Below, piece by piece: positions 8,571 to 15,662 of a stretch of DNA of 41,733 nt. The position numbers and the translations under genes are program-made. The notes under the pieces were generated by a model. It was not told where the DNA came from. It made no database searches and saw nothing but the letters and a program-made list of their open reading frames with translations. Location: contig NZ_DASWYS010000223.1 of the NCBI RefSeq assembly GCF_036404855.1, positions 1-41,733 on the forward strand, given 5' to 3'. The stretch comes from Pelomonas sp036404855 (GTDB taxonomy: Bacteria > Pseudomonadota > Gammaproteobacteria > Burkholderiales > Burkholderiaceae_C). Positions within the stretch are counted from its first letter, which is position 1. Every line of letters begins with the position of its first letter.

Positions 8571-9703
8571 CGGGAGCTTTCGATGGATGAGGCCGGGCGC
8601 AGCCCGGCCAGTTGGTGCGCAGCGACCCAGGCCTGGCCCAGTGCCAAGCCGGCATCGCCGCAACTCGTGGAGCGCGGCGTCAGCACGCGCAGGCCCTGCG
8701 ACACCAGCCGTCCCACGAGGTGAGACGTGAGCACCGCGTTGAAGAAGCAGCCGCCGCCGAGGCAGACGGTGCGGGTGCCGGCCTCGCGCGCGGCCACCGC
8801 CGCCCAGTCGGCCAGCGAATGCGCCAGCGACACGTGGAACCAGGCCGCCGCCTCGGCCACGCCGGCAGGCGGCGTGTCGAGCAGGCGGCCCAGCAGCGGG
8901 CGCAGGTCCAGGCACTCCAGCGCCGTTGGATCGACCAAGCTTTCGCAAGGTTCCACCGGGCGCTGGGCCCAGTGCTGCGCGGCCAGCGTCTGAAGCGCGA
9001 TGGCGGCCTCCGCCTCGTGGACTTGGCGCACGCTGATGCCGAGCGCGCCGGCGGCAGCGTCGAACCAGCGGCCGGCGCTGCTGGTGACGGGGCAGTTCAG
9101 CTGCGCGGCGAGCATGCGTTGCACGCCCTTCGCGGCAGCCGCACCGACGACGGGGGCGAAGCGCGCTGCGATACCGTCGCCCTGCCCCGCCGCCTGCATG
9201 GCGGCGGCGGCCATGCGCCAGGGCTCGCGAGCGGCCACGTCCCCACCCGGCAGTCGCAGCGGCCACAGCCCGCCCAGGCGCCGCCACTCGCCGGGCGACA
9301 CCCACAACAGCTCGCCTCCCCAGGCCGTGCCGTCCGTCCCCAGCCCCACGCCGTCCAACGCCAGGCCGATGACGGGCTCGTCCACGCCATGGTCGGCCAT
9401 GGCAACGCCGATGTGGGCGTGGTGGTGCTGCACGGCGATGGCCGGCACGCCCCATTCGGCGGCCAGTGTCTGCGCCAGCCGGGTGCTGAAGAAGTCGGGA
9501 TGGAGGTCGTGCGCAACGGCTGCGACAGGCTCTGGCGCCTGCGAGGCCAGCAGGCGCACGGAGACATCCAGCGCGCGGCAGGCCTCAGGGTCACCCAGGT
9601 CGCCATGCACCGGCGACCATTGGGCGCGGCCATCGGCCAGCAGGCAGGCCGCGTTCTTCAGCCAGGCCCCGCAGGCAAGCACGGGCGGCAGCTCGGCGCG
9701 CAT
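8561..9703 (-). CDS. hypF: HypF, short form (carbamoyltransferase domain only)
   Basis: HypF transfers a carbamoyl group from carbamoyl phosphate to HypE. Full-length HypF has about 750 residues with acylphosphatase, zinc-finger, YrdC-like and Kae1-like domains. This protein has only 380 residues and corresponds to the C-terminal Kae1-like domain. It shows AVQHHHAHIGVAMADHG (metal-binding His motif), ALDGVGLGTDG, SSAGRWFDAAA and CLGGGCFFN. The start is the ATG at 9701-9703, 5 nt after the hypB stop, with a weak AAGG ahead of it. There is no space for a missing N-terminal half, so this is a designed short form like HypF1 of the C. necator MBH locus and not a frameshift remnant. A full-length HypF may be encoded elsewhere. 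Confidence 0.93.
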   Translation of the reverse strand: MRAELPPVLACGAWLKNAACLLADGRAQWSPVHGDLGDPEACRALDVSVRLLASQAPEPVAAVAHDLHPDFFSTRLAQTLAAEWGVPAIAVQHHHAHIGVAMADHGVDEPVIGLALDGVGLGTDGTAWGGELLWVSPGEWRRLGGLWPLRLPGGDVAAREPWRMAAAAMQAAGQGDGIAARFAPVVGAAAAKGVQRMLAAQLNCPVTSSAGRWFDAAAGALGISVRQVHEAEAAIALQTLAAQHWAQRPVEPCESLVDPTALECLDLRPLLGRLLDTPPAGVAEAAAWFHVSLAHSLADWAAVAAREAGTRTVCLGGGCFFNAVLTSHLVGRLVSQGLRVLTPRSTSCGDAGLALGQAWVAAHQLAGLRPASSIESSRCA

Positions 9704-9708
9704 CGCCT

Positions 9709-10686
9709 TCAGCCCTTGAGACTTGCGCGCGCCTCGGCCAACTCGGCCTCCAGTGCGGCGACGCGGGCGCGCAGCGCTGCCTGGCCGTCATCCGGCGCCG
9801 CGCGCTGCAGCAGCCACGACAGCCAGGCGTCCATCCCCTCGCCGGTGGTGGCCGAGAGCTGGATGATCTCCAGCGTGGGGTTCACCCGCCGCGCCGCATC
9901 GATGCAGCGCTGCACATCGAAGCGCAGATGCGGCAGCAGGTCGATCTTGTTCAGCACCATCAGCTCCGAGGCCGCGAACATGTCCGGATACTTCAGCGGC
10001 TTGTCCTCCCCCTCGGTCACCGACAGCACCACAACTTTGGCCGCCTCTCCCAGGTCCCACAGCGCCGGGCAGACGAGGTTGCCGACGTTCTCGATGAAGA
10101 GCAGGCTGCCGTTAGCCTCGTCATGCCCGTGGTGGTGGTCGTGATGATGCAGTTGCGCGAAGGCCTCGGCCACCATGGGCGCGTCGAGATGACAGCCCTT
10201 GCCGGTATTGACCTGGATGGCCGGTGCGCCGGTGGCGCGGATGCGATCGGCGTCGAAGCTGGTCTGCTGGTCGCCCTCGATGACGCTGGTCTCGACCTGC
10301 GGGGCGCGCGCCTTCAGCGCCTCGATGGTGGCGCACAGCAACGTCGTCTTGCCGGATCCGGGGCTGGATAGCAGATTGAGCGCCGTCACGCCGTGCGACT
10401 CGAAGTGGCGACGATTGCTCTGCGCGATGCGGCGGTTCTCGCCGAGGATGTCGGCCTCAAGCTTGACGGTGCGCGCCTGGCTCATGCCTGGCACCGACAC
10501 GCGCGCCGCGCCGGCGCCAAAGTGCAGATCGCCATGCCTGGGGTCCACATGAACGTGGCCGTGGCCGTGGCCATGTTCATGGCCGTGATCGTGATCGTGA
10601 TCATGGTCGTGGTCGTGGTCGTGGTCGTGGACCTGGACCTTCACCGCGCCATCGCCGCTCTCGGCGCATCCGCAAACCACACACAT
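9709..10686 (-). CDS. hypB: HypB, Ni-storing GTPase for hydrogenase nickel insertion
   Basis: HypB is the GTPase that, with HypA, inserts nickel into the large subunit. It has 325 residues. It begins MCVVCGCAE, matching the high-affinity Ni motif CxxCGC, followed by a His/Asp-rich stretch at residues 20-47. The G domain has a P-loop SPGSGKTT (about 108-115), the Cys-His metal site GCHLDAP (165-166), ENVGNLVCP and the guanine motif NKID. A second His cluster lies inside the G domain at about residues 180-188 (HHHDHHHGH). The ATG at 10684-10686 is chosen because GAGGAG lies 6 nt upstream. An adjacent ATG one codon earlier also exists. The C-terminal 40 residues form a short Ala/Glu-rich helix. 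The gene follows hypA by 10 nt. Confidence 0.96.
   Translation of the reverse strand: MCVVCGCAESGDGAVKVQVHDHDHDHDHDHDHDHGHEHGHGHGHVHVDPRHGDLHFGAGAARVSVPGMSQARTVKLEADILGENRRIAQSNRRHFESHGVTALNLLSSPGSGKTTLLCATIEALKARAPQVETSVIEGDQQTSFDADRIRATGAPAIQVNTGKGCHLDAPMVAEAFAQLHHHDHHHGHDEANGSLLFIENVGNLVCPALWDLGEAAKVVVLSVTEGEDKPLKYPDMFAASELMVLNKIDLLPHLRFDVQRCIDAARRVNPTLEIIQLSATTGEGMDAWLSWLLQRAAPDDGQAALRARVAALEAELAEARASLKG
10556..10632. repeat. hypB: Hexanucleotide-repeat tract encoding the HypB His/Asp stretch
   Basis: The plus strand shows imperfect tandem units of GTGGTC, GTGATC and GTGGCC, which encode the alternating His-Asp and His-Gly residues of HypB. Tracts of this kind can gain or lose units by slippage in steps that keep the frame, so the length of the metal-binding stretch may vary between strains. 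Confidence 0.8.
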
Positions 10687-10696
10687 CATCGTCTCC

Positions 10697-11044
10697 TCAT
10701 TCATCTTCAACCAACAGGTCCACCACGCGCAGCTCGGTCCCACCGGTGGGCTGCAGTTGGTGACTTGCACATCGGGGGCAGGGGTCGCCGCGGCGGGCCA
10801 GTGGCACGGTCGCGGCACAGGGCAGGCACCAAGCCTGGCCCTCGGGTTCGTCGATGGCGATGACGGCACCGTGCAGCACCGTACCCGGCGCGATCGCCTC
10901 GAGCGCGAAGCGCAGCGCGCGCACCTCCACGCCGGCCAACCGGCCGGCTTCCAGACGCAGGCCCGTCACACGCCGGAACCCCTCGCGCCGGGCCGCATCC
11001 TCGACCAGCTTCAGGATGCCGCCGGCCAGGCTGGCCTCATGCAT
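10697..11044 (-). CDS. hypA: HypA, nickel metallochaperone
   Basis: HypA delivers nickel to the large-subunit precursor together with HypB. The protein has 115 residues. It starts MHEASLAGGI, where His2 and Glu3 form the nickel site, and carries a structural zinc site from two Cys pairs, CLPC and CPRC, in the second half. The start overlaps the end of hoxV by 8 nt and the gene is followed 10 nt later by hypB. The protein is cytoplasmic. The length and both metal motifs are normal for the family. Confidence 0.96.
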   Translation of the reverse strand: MHEASLAGGILKLVEDAARREGFRRVTGLRLEAGRLAGVEVRALRFALEAIAPGTVLHGAVIAIDEPEGQAWCLPCAATVPLARRGDPCPRCASHQLQPTGGTELRVVDLLVEDE

Positions 11045-12152
11045 GAACGCTCTCCTGCTTCATAGGCTGCGACTCCACCTCGAAGCGCACGCAGGGATCG
11101 TAAGCGGCCATCAGGGCCGCGATGCGATGCTGCCCCTCCTGGCTGGGCGCCGCGGGGAGGCCTTCCAGCGCACGGGCCACGGGACCTTCGGCATGGAAAT
11201 TCCATTCTGTGGGCGCCAGCACGCGGTAGCCCGCCACGACCCCGTCCAGGCGCGCATGGTGCACCAGCAGGCCGCGCGCCATTTCCACCCAGGCCAGCCC
11301 CTCGCCAGCGGCGATCGGCTGTGCGCCGAAGCTCAGCCAGGCGCTGCCGTGGCCCGGCGCGTCGGGTAGCGTCAGCCGCGCCAGCTCCGCCAGGCGGGTG
11401 CCCAGCCGCTGCCAGGGTGTCGCCGGAAGCGGCCTCGCGGCGTCATTCAGGCGCGTCCAGGTGCCCGTCTCCGCACAGTCGTCCTGCCACCGTGGCCGGC
11501 GCGTGAAGCCGGCGTCTTCGGACAGGCTGCGCGCCAGCTGACGCAGCGACACCGTACCGGCATGCGCATGCAGCGGTTCGGCCGCCGCGACGGGCCAGTC
11601 GGCCGCCGGGCGGACTTCACGCACGAGACGCTGCAACCAGCCACTGCCGGTCGCGCTCCATTCGGCCCACCACCCAGGCTGGCGGTTCCAGCGGTCCAGC
11701 CAGTCCTGCGCCGGCATGCCCAACAGTTGCCGCTCGAGCCATCGCTGCGTGTCGGACAGGGGCGCGCCCGCGCCGCGCAGCGCGGGGCAGGCGCGCAGGG
11801 TCTTCAGCGCCGACGCGGCGATGACGTCACGCGATGCGGGCAGGGCCAACGCGACCGGCCAATCCAGCCCGATGCGGCGCACGTGCTCGCACAGCGTCTC
11901 GTGCTGCAGCGAGCGCTCGGCCTCGGGCTTCCTCGAGGCGCCCTCGCCCGCTGCCGCGTTCAGCGCCATCTGAGCGCACAACCGATGCGCGTGACCACAC
12001 AGGCTGAACAGGCTACCCAGCAGCCCGGGAACATCCTCGGCCGCCTTGCCGCGCACCAGCGCCTCCGCGAGGTCGGGGCGACGGTTCTCCACACTGCGCG
12101 GCCGGGCTTCACCCGGACGCAGACGCAGCACGCCGGTCAGTGCGTCGATCAT
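11037..12152 (-). CDS. hoxV: HoxV/HupK hydrogenase maturation protein
   Basis: HoxV (HupK) is an accessory protein for uptake hydrogenase, proposed to act as a scaffold during large-subunit cofactor insertion. It has 371 residues. It resembles a decayed large subunit. The stretch SLCGHAHRLCAQMALN recalls the first Ni-Fe ligand motif, and YDPCVRFEVE near the C-terminus recalls DPCxxC with the second Cys lost, so it cannot itself bind a normal active site. APTEWNFHAEGP also resembles the large-subunit C-terminal region. The ATG at 12150-12152 is preceded by GGAGGGG at 5 nt. The start overlaps the hoxT stop by 4 nt, and the end overlaps hypA by 8 nt. Confidence 0.9.
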   Translation of the reverse strand: MIDALTGVLRLRPGEARPRSVENRRPDLAEALVRGKAAEDVPGLLGSLFSLCGHAHRLCAQMALNAAAGEGASRKPEAERSLQHETLCEHVRRIGLDWPVALALPASRDVIAASALKTLRACPALRGAGAPLSDTQRWLERQLLGMPAQDWLDRWNRQPGWWAEWSATGSGWLQRLVREVRPAADWPVAAAEPLHAHAGTVSLRQLARSLSEDAGFTRRPRWQDDCAETGTWTRLNDAARPLPATPWQRLGTRLAELARLTLPDAPGHGSAWLSFGAQPIAAGEGLAWVEMARGLLVHHARLDGVVAGYRVLAPTEWNFHAEGPVARALEGLPAAPSQEGQHRIAALMAAYDPCVRFEVESQPMKQESVHA

Positions 12153-12694
12153 GCGCGCCCCTCCACGGCTGAACGGCCGAACAGGAAGCCGCGGCGCGCG
12201 TTCGAAACCGGCGCCACGGGCCGCAGCTCGGCGAGCACAGCCGTCGCGGTAGCCCGCGCCTGAGCCTGGCTGCCGTACTCGAACATCGGCGAGGCCAGCG
12301 AGCAGGCCTCGTAGGCACCAAAGCCCGGCTCGTGCGCGGAGATGAACTCGAAGCCGACGCCTCCCACTTCGCGCTCGCGCATCCGCCCCACGCCCCCGTC
12401 GGTGGTCTGCAGCGGCAGCCACACGAGATTCATGAACCAGGGCGTCAGCAACACGCCCACGGCGGCCGGCGCTTCACCCGGTTCGACCGCCACCGGCTCG
12501 AAGCCCACGGCTTCAACACGCAGTTCGCGGTTCAGCACCGGCACACCCGCCATGCGGGTGACCTCGACGTGGCGGAAGAGCGCCTCGAGCGCCTCGACGC
12601 GAGCGACGAGCGGGTTCACCGCTGCCGCATTCGCGCCGCGCGCGGCCACGCCAAGTGGTGACTGAGCGCATTCGGACTGCCTTGCGATCCTCAT
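12149..12694 (-). CDS. hoxT: HoxT/HupJ, HybE-family hydrogenase assembly chaperone
   Basis: This 181-residue protein belongs to the HybE/HupJ family of hydrogenase-specific chaperones, which help assembly and quality control of the exported enzyme. The recognisable core is VGVLLTPWFMNLVWLPL, followed by FISAHEPGFGAYEACSL and SPMFEY. The ATG at 12692-12694 is used, and the last base of the hoxR stop codon is the first base of this start (TGATG), so translation is coupled. A longer reading upstream runs through hoxR in another frame and has no similarity. The gene overlaps hoxV by 4 nt. Confidence 0.9.
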   Translation of the reverse strand: MRIARQSECAQSPLGVAARGANAAAVNPLVARVEALEALFRHVEVTRMAGVPVLNRELRVEAVGFEPVAVEPGEAPAAVGVLLTPWFMNLVWLPLQTTDGGVGRMREREVGGVGFEFISAHEPGFGAYEACSLASPMFEYGSQAQARATATAVLAELRPVAPVSNARRGFLFGRSAVEGRA

Positions 12695-12915
12695 CACGTG
12701 GCGCCCCCCGCCAGCACCATGAACTGGTCCGCGTCGCCGTCGCATTGCGGGCAGCGCCACCAAGCCGGCAGATGGGTGAAGGCGGTGCCGGGCGGCACCT
12801 GCCAGACCTCGTCGCCCAGCGCCGGGTCGTAGACCCACCAGCAGATCTTGCATTCGAGTCGCGCGTCGGCCGGCAGCCGCGCTGCGTCGCCCAGATAGCT
12901 GCCCTCGAAGCTCAT
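12694..12915 (-). CDS. hoxR: HoxR/HupI rubredoxin
   Basis: This is a 73-residue rubredoxin with a single iron bound by four cysteines in two motifs, CKIC and CPQC, separated by the usual aromatic and acidic residues (WVYDPALGDEVW). In hydrogenase operons this rubredoxin is needed for active enzyme in air and is thought to supply or protect electrons during iron-sulfur assembly of the small subunit. The ATG at 12913-12915 is chosen because GGAG lies 5 nt upstream. A start five codons earlier has no such site. The gene overlaps hoxQ by 4 nt and hoxT by 1 nt. Confidence 0.93.
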   Translation of the reverse strand: MSFEGSYLGDAARLPADARLECKICWWVYDPALGDEVWQVPPGTAFTHLPAWWRCPQCDGDADQFMVLAGGAT

Positions 12916-13778
12916 CCCTGCTCCACCCACGCCAGCACTTCCTGCAGGCGCTCATGCGAGTCCTGCAGATCCTCGATGGCGGCCTGGGCCACCTCGGGCA
13001 GCTCGCTGACCTCGACGGCATTGAGGATCACCAGGTCCTGAGAGTTGTAGTAGACGACACGCCATGTGTTGGGACGGCAGGTGTTGGTGATGCGGCAGTT
13101 GCCATAGCCGCGCGAGAGAATCAGCACGCGCCCGGTGCCAAGGTGATGGTCGAGGAAACCGATGTCCTCCATGGACACAGGCAGCAGCGTGAGGTTGACC
13201 ACATGCGCCGGCTGGCCCGGTCGCCAGACGCGCCAGTGGTCCTCGAGCTCGGCCAGCAGTGCGGGCGCGTTCTGTACATTGGGTGGCAGCCCGCCCTGCC
13301 AGCGCGGCACCTCGGCCACGACATCTTCGCGAGCCACCTGCTTCAACACCTCCGGGATGTGGCCCAGCTCGATGACGTCGGAGACCACCCGGCCATGAGC
13401 CGTCGTCACGACGCGCCAGACACCGGCGAACACAGCCTCCTGCACCCGCACCTCACGCCGCTCGTCGCCCGACGGCTGCACGACGGCGCTGACTTCGCCC
13501 TCGCCGAGCACCTGGTTGACGAGCGTCAGGTCGGCTTCGGCCAGCCCGATCAGGTCCACCACGCGGTTGCCACCGCCCTGGCAGACTGCCCCGAGTTGGG
13601 CCAGGGTGTCGCGCAGCGCTGCGTGGGCCTGGTGGTTGGCTGCCATCTGTTCGGGCTCGGGCAGCAGTGGGGCGCGGAAGGTCTCCATGCCCTGAGGCAT
13701 GGGCATGTACTCCAGCGTGTCGTCCTCGACCTGGCTGCCGGGGCCGATGCTGCGCACGGGGATGGGGAAGTCTTTCAT
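12912..13778 (-). CDS. hoxQ: HoxQ/HupH small-subunit maturation chaperone
   Basis: HoxQ (HupH, HyaF family) acts with HoxO on the Tat-bearing small-subunit precursor before export. It has 288 residues from the ATG at 13776-13778, beginning MKDFPIPVRSIGPGSQ. The highly conserved C-terminal block is present: LLPVSMEDIGFLD, then LSRGYGNCRITNTC and NTWRVVYYNSQDLVILN. The gene is 17 nt downstream of hoxO and overlaps hoxR by 4 nt. The protein is cytoplasmic, with no signal peptide. Confidence 0.93.
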   Translation of the reverse strand: MKDFPIPVRSIGPGSQVEDDTLEYMPMPQGMETFRAPLLPEPEQMAANHQAHAALRDTLAQLGAVCQGGGNRVVDLIGLAEADLTLVNQVLGEGEVSAVVQPSGDERREVRVQEAVFAGVWRVVTTAHGRVVSDVIELGHIPEVLKQVAREDVVAEVPRWQGGLPPNVQNAPALLAELEDHWRVWRPGQPAHVVNLTLLPVSMEDIGFLDHHLGTGRVLILSRGYGNCRITNTCRPNTWRVVYYNSQDLVILNAVEVSELPEVAQAAIEDLQDSHERLQEVLAWVEQG

Positions 13779-13795
13779 GTCGTGTCCGTTCAGGG

Positions 13796-14296
13796 TCAGT
13801 GGCAACCGCCGTCGGAGGACCCGGCGCTGACGAGCGGGATGCCGATGGTGGGCGGGCGAGAGATGGGCGCGGCGAGTGCGGCTTCGGCCTTGCTCAGGAA
13901 GTCGTCCCAGTCGTGCATGCCCGGCAGCGTCGTGACGTACTGGCCGTCGCGAAGGAACAGCAGCGTGGGCCAGCGCTGCGAGCCGAAACGGCGGGCCAGC
14001 GCATCCTCCTGGTGGCGGTGGACGATGCCCACCTCAAAGCGGCCGGGCAGGCTGCGCTGCAACTCGGGCAGCACGACGGCCACGTCTTGCCCCTCGGGGA
14101 AGCGCACCGCATCGCCGGCAAACAGCACGACGCGGTCGCCGCCCCGCGCGGCCCAGGCGTCGATCGTGTCGGCATCCACCCAGGTGGCGCCGCAGACGTC
14201 GGCCAGACGAGCGACCAGCGGCGAGGTGTCGGGCAAGGCCTTGGGTGCCTGCACGGGCAGACTGACCCGGGCTTCGGTGGAAGATTCAGCGGTCAT
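13796..14296 (-). CDS. hoxO: HoxO/HupG small-subunit chaperone (thioredoxin-fold)
   Basis: HoxO (HupG, HyaE family) is a thioredoxin-fold chaperone that holds the HoxK Tat signal peptide until folding is complete. The protein has 166 residues. The fold is indicated by DRVVLFAGDAVRFPEGQDVAVVL and by RWPTLLFLRDGQYVTTLPG. There is no CxxC redox motif, as is normal for the family, so it is a chaperone and not an oxidoreductase. It begins in an ATGA overlap with hoxL and is followed by hoxQ after 17 nt. Confidence 0.9.
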   Translation of the reverse strand: MTAESSTEARVSLPVQAPKALPDTSPLVARLADVCGATWVDADTIDAWAARGGDRVVLFAGDAVRFPEGQDVAVVLPELQRSLPGRFEVGIVHRHQEDALARRFGSQRWPTLLFLRDGQYVTTLPGMHDWDDFLSKAEAALAAPISRPPTIGIPLVSAGSSDGGCH

Positions 14297-14628
14297 GGTG
14301 TGGGCTCCTTCGTGTCCTGGGGATGGTGCTGGCCGGACATCGCCAGCAGCTGGTCGCGGGTCAGTTGAGAGGGCAGCGCGAAGCCAGCGTCCGCGCCACC
14401 GCCCTCGCCGGCCTGCACGGCGATCAAGAGGTCCAGCGTGGTGTCTACCTCCCGCGCCCGCTCGGCGCTGATGCGCTCCTGTGCGCTGTCGAGAAAGACC
14501 AGCAGCCAGTCACCCGGTTCGGGGTCGCCGATCAGCGCCGTGCGCACGCGGCGCCGCTCGCCGCGACCGACGCAGATCGCATGGCCCGGCTCCAGGGCCA
14601 GCACCTGCATGGGAATGCCAATGCACAT
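14293..14628 (-). CDS. hoxL: HoxL/HupF, HypC-family chaperone for the MBH large subunit
   Basis: This is the second HypC-family protein in the cluster. It begins MCIGIPMQVLAL, so Cys2 is kept. At 111 residues it is longer than HypC (75) because of a C-terminal tail rich in Gly and polar residues, as in HupF proteins. In rhizobia and C. necator this paralogue serves the uptake enzyme specifically and protects the immature large subunit in oxygen. The gene lies 2 nt after hoxM and overlaps hoxO by 4 nt (ATGA). Confidence 0.92.
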   Translation of the reverse strand: MCIGIPMQVLALEPGHAICVGRGERRRVRTALIGDPEPGDWLLVFLDSAQERISAERAREVDTTLDLLIAVQAGEGGGADAGFALPSQLTRDQLLAMSGQHHPQDTKEPTP

Positions 14629-14630
14629 GC

Positions 14631-15308
14631 TCAGTTCCCTTCCCGCGCGGGCATGAATCGGTCGTCACCGGTGCGGCAGGCGATCTCCTCCGGCGGGCGT
14701 TGCGATTCATAGCGGCCCAGCGCGAGTTCGGAGAAGGTCACCGTCTCGACATCGCTGAGCGGGCGCTGGCGCGGCACAGGCCGGGCGCCCCAGCGCCGCA
14801 GCGTGTCCACGCCGAGCGCCAGCGCGTCCTCCAGCGCCTGCTTCACCACCGGCCGCAGGCTGCCACCATAGTCCTCGATCTCCTCGGGCTGGCAGCCAAT
14901 CAGCAAGACCTCCCTGGGGTACCGCTCGGTCAGCACCGCCAGCATCAGCACCTCCTGGAAGCCGGTCTGATGCAGGCTCATCTTCTTGGCACCCATGAAT
15001 CGCGGCACGTCATCGTTCGCGACGAGCTTGAGCTCTCCTGGTGCAAGGCCATAGTCGATGGCATCGAAGATCAGCAGCCGGTCTGCCTGCTGCACATGCT
15101 GCACGAGGTAGAGGCCTTGCGTGCCTCCGTCAATGAGCTGCACGTGCGGCGCGAACTCGTAGCGCTGCTGCAGCGTCTCGATGCAACGCACGCCGAAGCC
15201 CTCGTCGGCCCACAGCACGTTGCCGATGCCAAGGACGCAGACAGTTTCGGCACTGTCACCAGAGGGGTGACAGTCACTTTCGGACGGAATGGGGCTCATG
15301 GGTTCCAT
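14631..15308 (-). CDS. hoxM: HoxM/HupD hydrogenase maturation endopeptidase
   Basis: HoxM (HupD) is the nickel-dependent protease that cuts the C-terminal peptide from the HoxG precursor after cofactor insertion. The protein has 225 residues. Family motifs are VCVLGIGNVLWADEGFGVR (metal-binding Glu), LLIFDAIDYG (metal-binding Asp) and MSLHQTGFQEVL (metal-binding His). Its substrate site in this window is the DPCLACSTH/VMSP junction of HoxG. The first ATG (15306-15308) gives this reading. A second ATG at 15299 has a GGAA element in a better position and may be the true start. The gene is 11 nt after the HigA-like gene and 2 nt before hoxL. Confidence 0.93.
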   Translation of the reverse strand: MEPMSPIPSESDCHPSGDSAETVCVLGIGNVLWADEGFGVRCIETLQQRYEFAPHVQLIDGGTQGLYLVQHVQQADRLLIFDAIDYGLAPGELKLVANDDVPRFMGAKKMSLHQTGFQEVLMLAVLTERYPREVLLIGCQPEEIEDYGGSLRPVVKQALEDALALGVDTLRRWGARPVPRQRPLSDVETVTFSELALGRYESQRPPEEIACRTGDDRFMPAREGN

Positions 15309-15319
15309 GACGAAACGAA

Positions 15320-15655
15320 TCAGGGTTGGGGAGAGCGGCGCGACAGCGCGCGCATCTGCTTCCAGGCGTGGAAGCTGTCCCAGGCGGACTGCATGGCGAG
15401 CAAGAAGGCGGCGTCGCTGCCGAAGACGAGGGCACAGCGCAACGCTGTGTCTGGTGACACCCCGCGCTGGCCATGGACGATCTCGTGCAACCGGCGGCGC
15501 GACATGCCAAGACGCCGTGCCGCGTCGCTCTGGTTGATCGCCAGCGGCGCCAGGTAGTGGCGCTGCAGGAAGCGGCCGGGGTGGGGCGGCAGGCGCACCG
15601 GAACGCCCGCGGGCGGTTGCCGCAGGTGCCGTCCGGTGTGCTGATCGACGCCCAC
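15320..15655 (-). CDS. HigA-like XRE helix-turn-helix protein inside the hydrogenase operon
   Basis: This 111-residue protein has the HigA/XRE antitoxin signature. HPGRFLQRHYLAPLAINQSD is followed by the helix-turn-helix AARRLGMSRRRLHEIVHGQRG, then VSPDTALRCALVFGSDAAFLL. It reads from a GTG at 15653-15655 with GAGGG just upstream. The first 25 residues are basic and Pro-rich and less certain. HigA proteins normally repress and neutralise a HigB RNase encoded just upstream, but here the upstream gene is hoxZ, 7 nt away, and no toxin is present. The corresponding C. necator operon has nothing between hoxZ and hoxM. It could be a regulator of the cluster or of a distant toxin. The function is unknown. 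Confidence 0.82.
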   Translation of the reverse strand: MGVDQHTGRHLRQPPAGVPVRLPPHPGRFLQRHYLAPLAINQSDAARRLGMSRRRLHEIVHGQRGVSPDTALRCALVFGSDAAFLLAMQSAWDSFHAWKQMRALSRRSPQP

Positions 15656-15662
15656 GCCGCCC

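Noticed and set aside
8561..9703. hypF as a truncated pseudogene
   Set aside because: The frame is intact, starts 5 nt after hypB and overlaps hypC. Conserved motifs of the Kae1-like domain are all present, and short HypF forms are known from this type of locus.
10556..10632. Tandem repeats that could suggest a small repeat array
   Set aside because: The units are six bases long and encode the His/Asp stretch of HypB. There are no spacers, so it is not a CRISPR array.
11037..12152. HoxV as the large subunit of a third hydrogenase
   Set aside because: It resembles a large subunit but lacks a complete set of four Cys ligands and has the typical HupK place and size, so it is a maturation protein.
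15656..15662. A HigB toxin gene next to the HigA-like gene
   Set aside because: There are only 7 nt between hoxZ and the HigA-like gene and 11 nt before hoxM, so no space for a toxin exists on either side.
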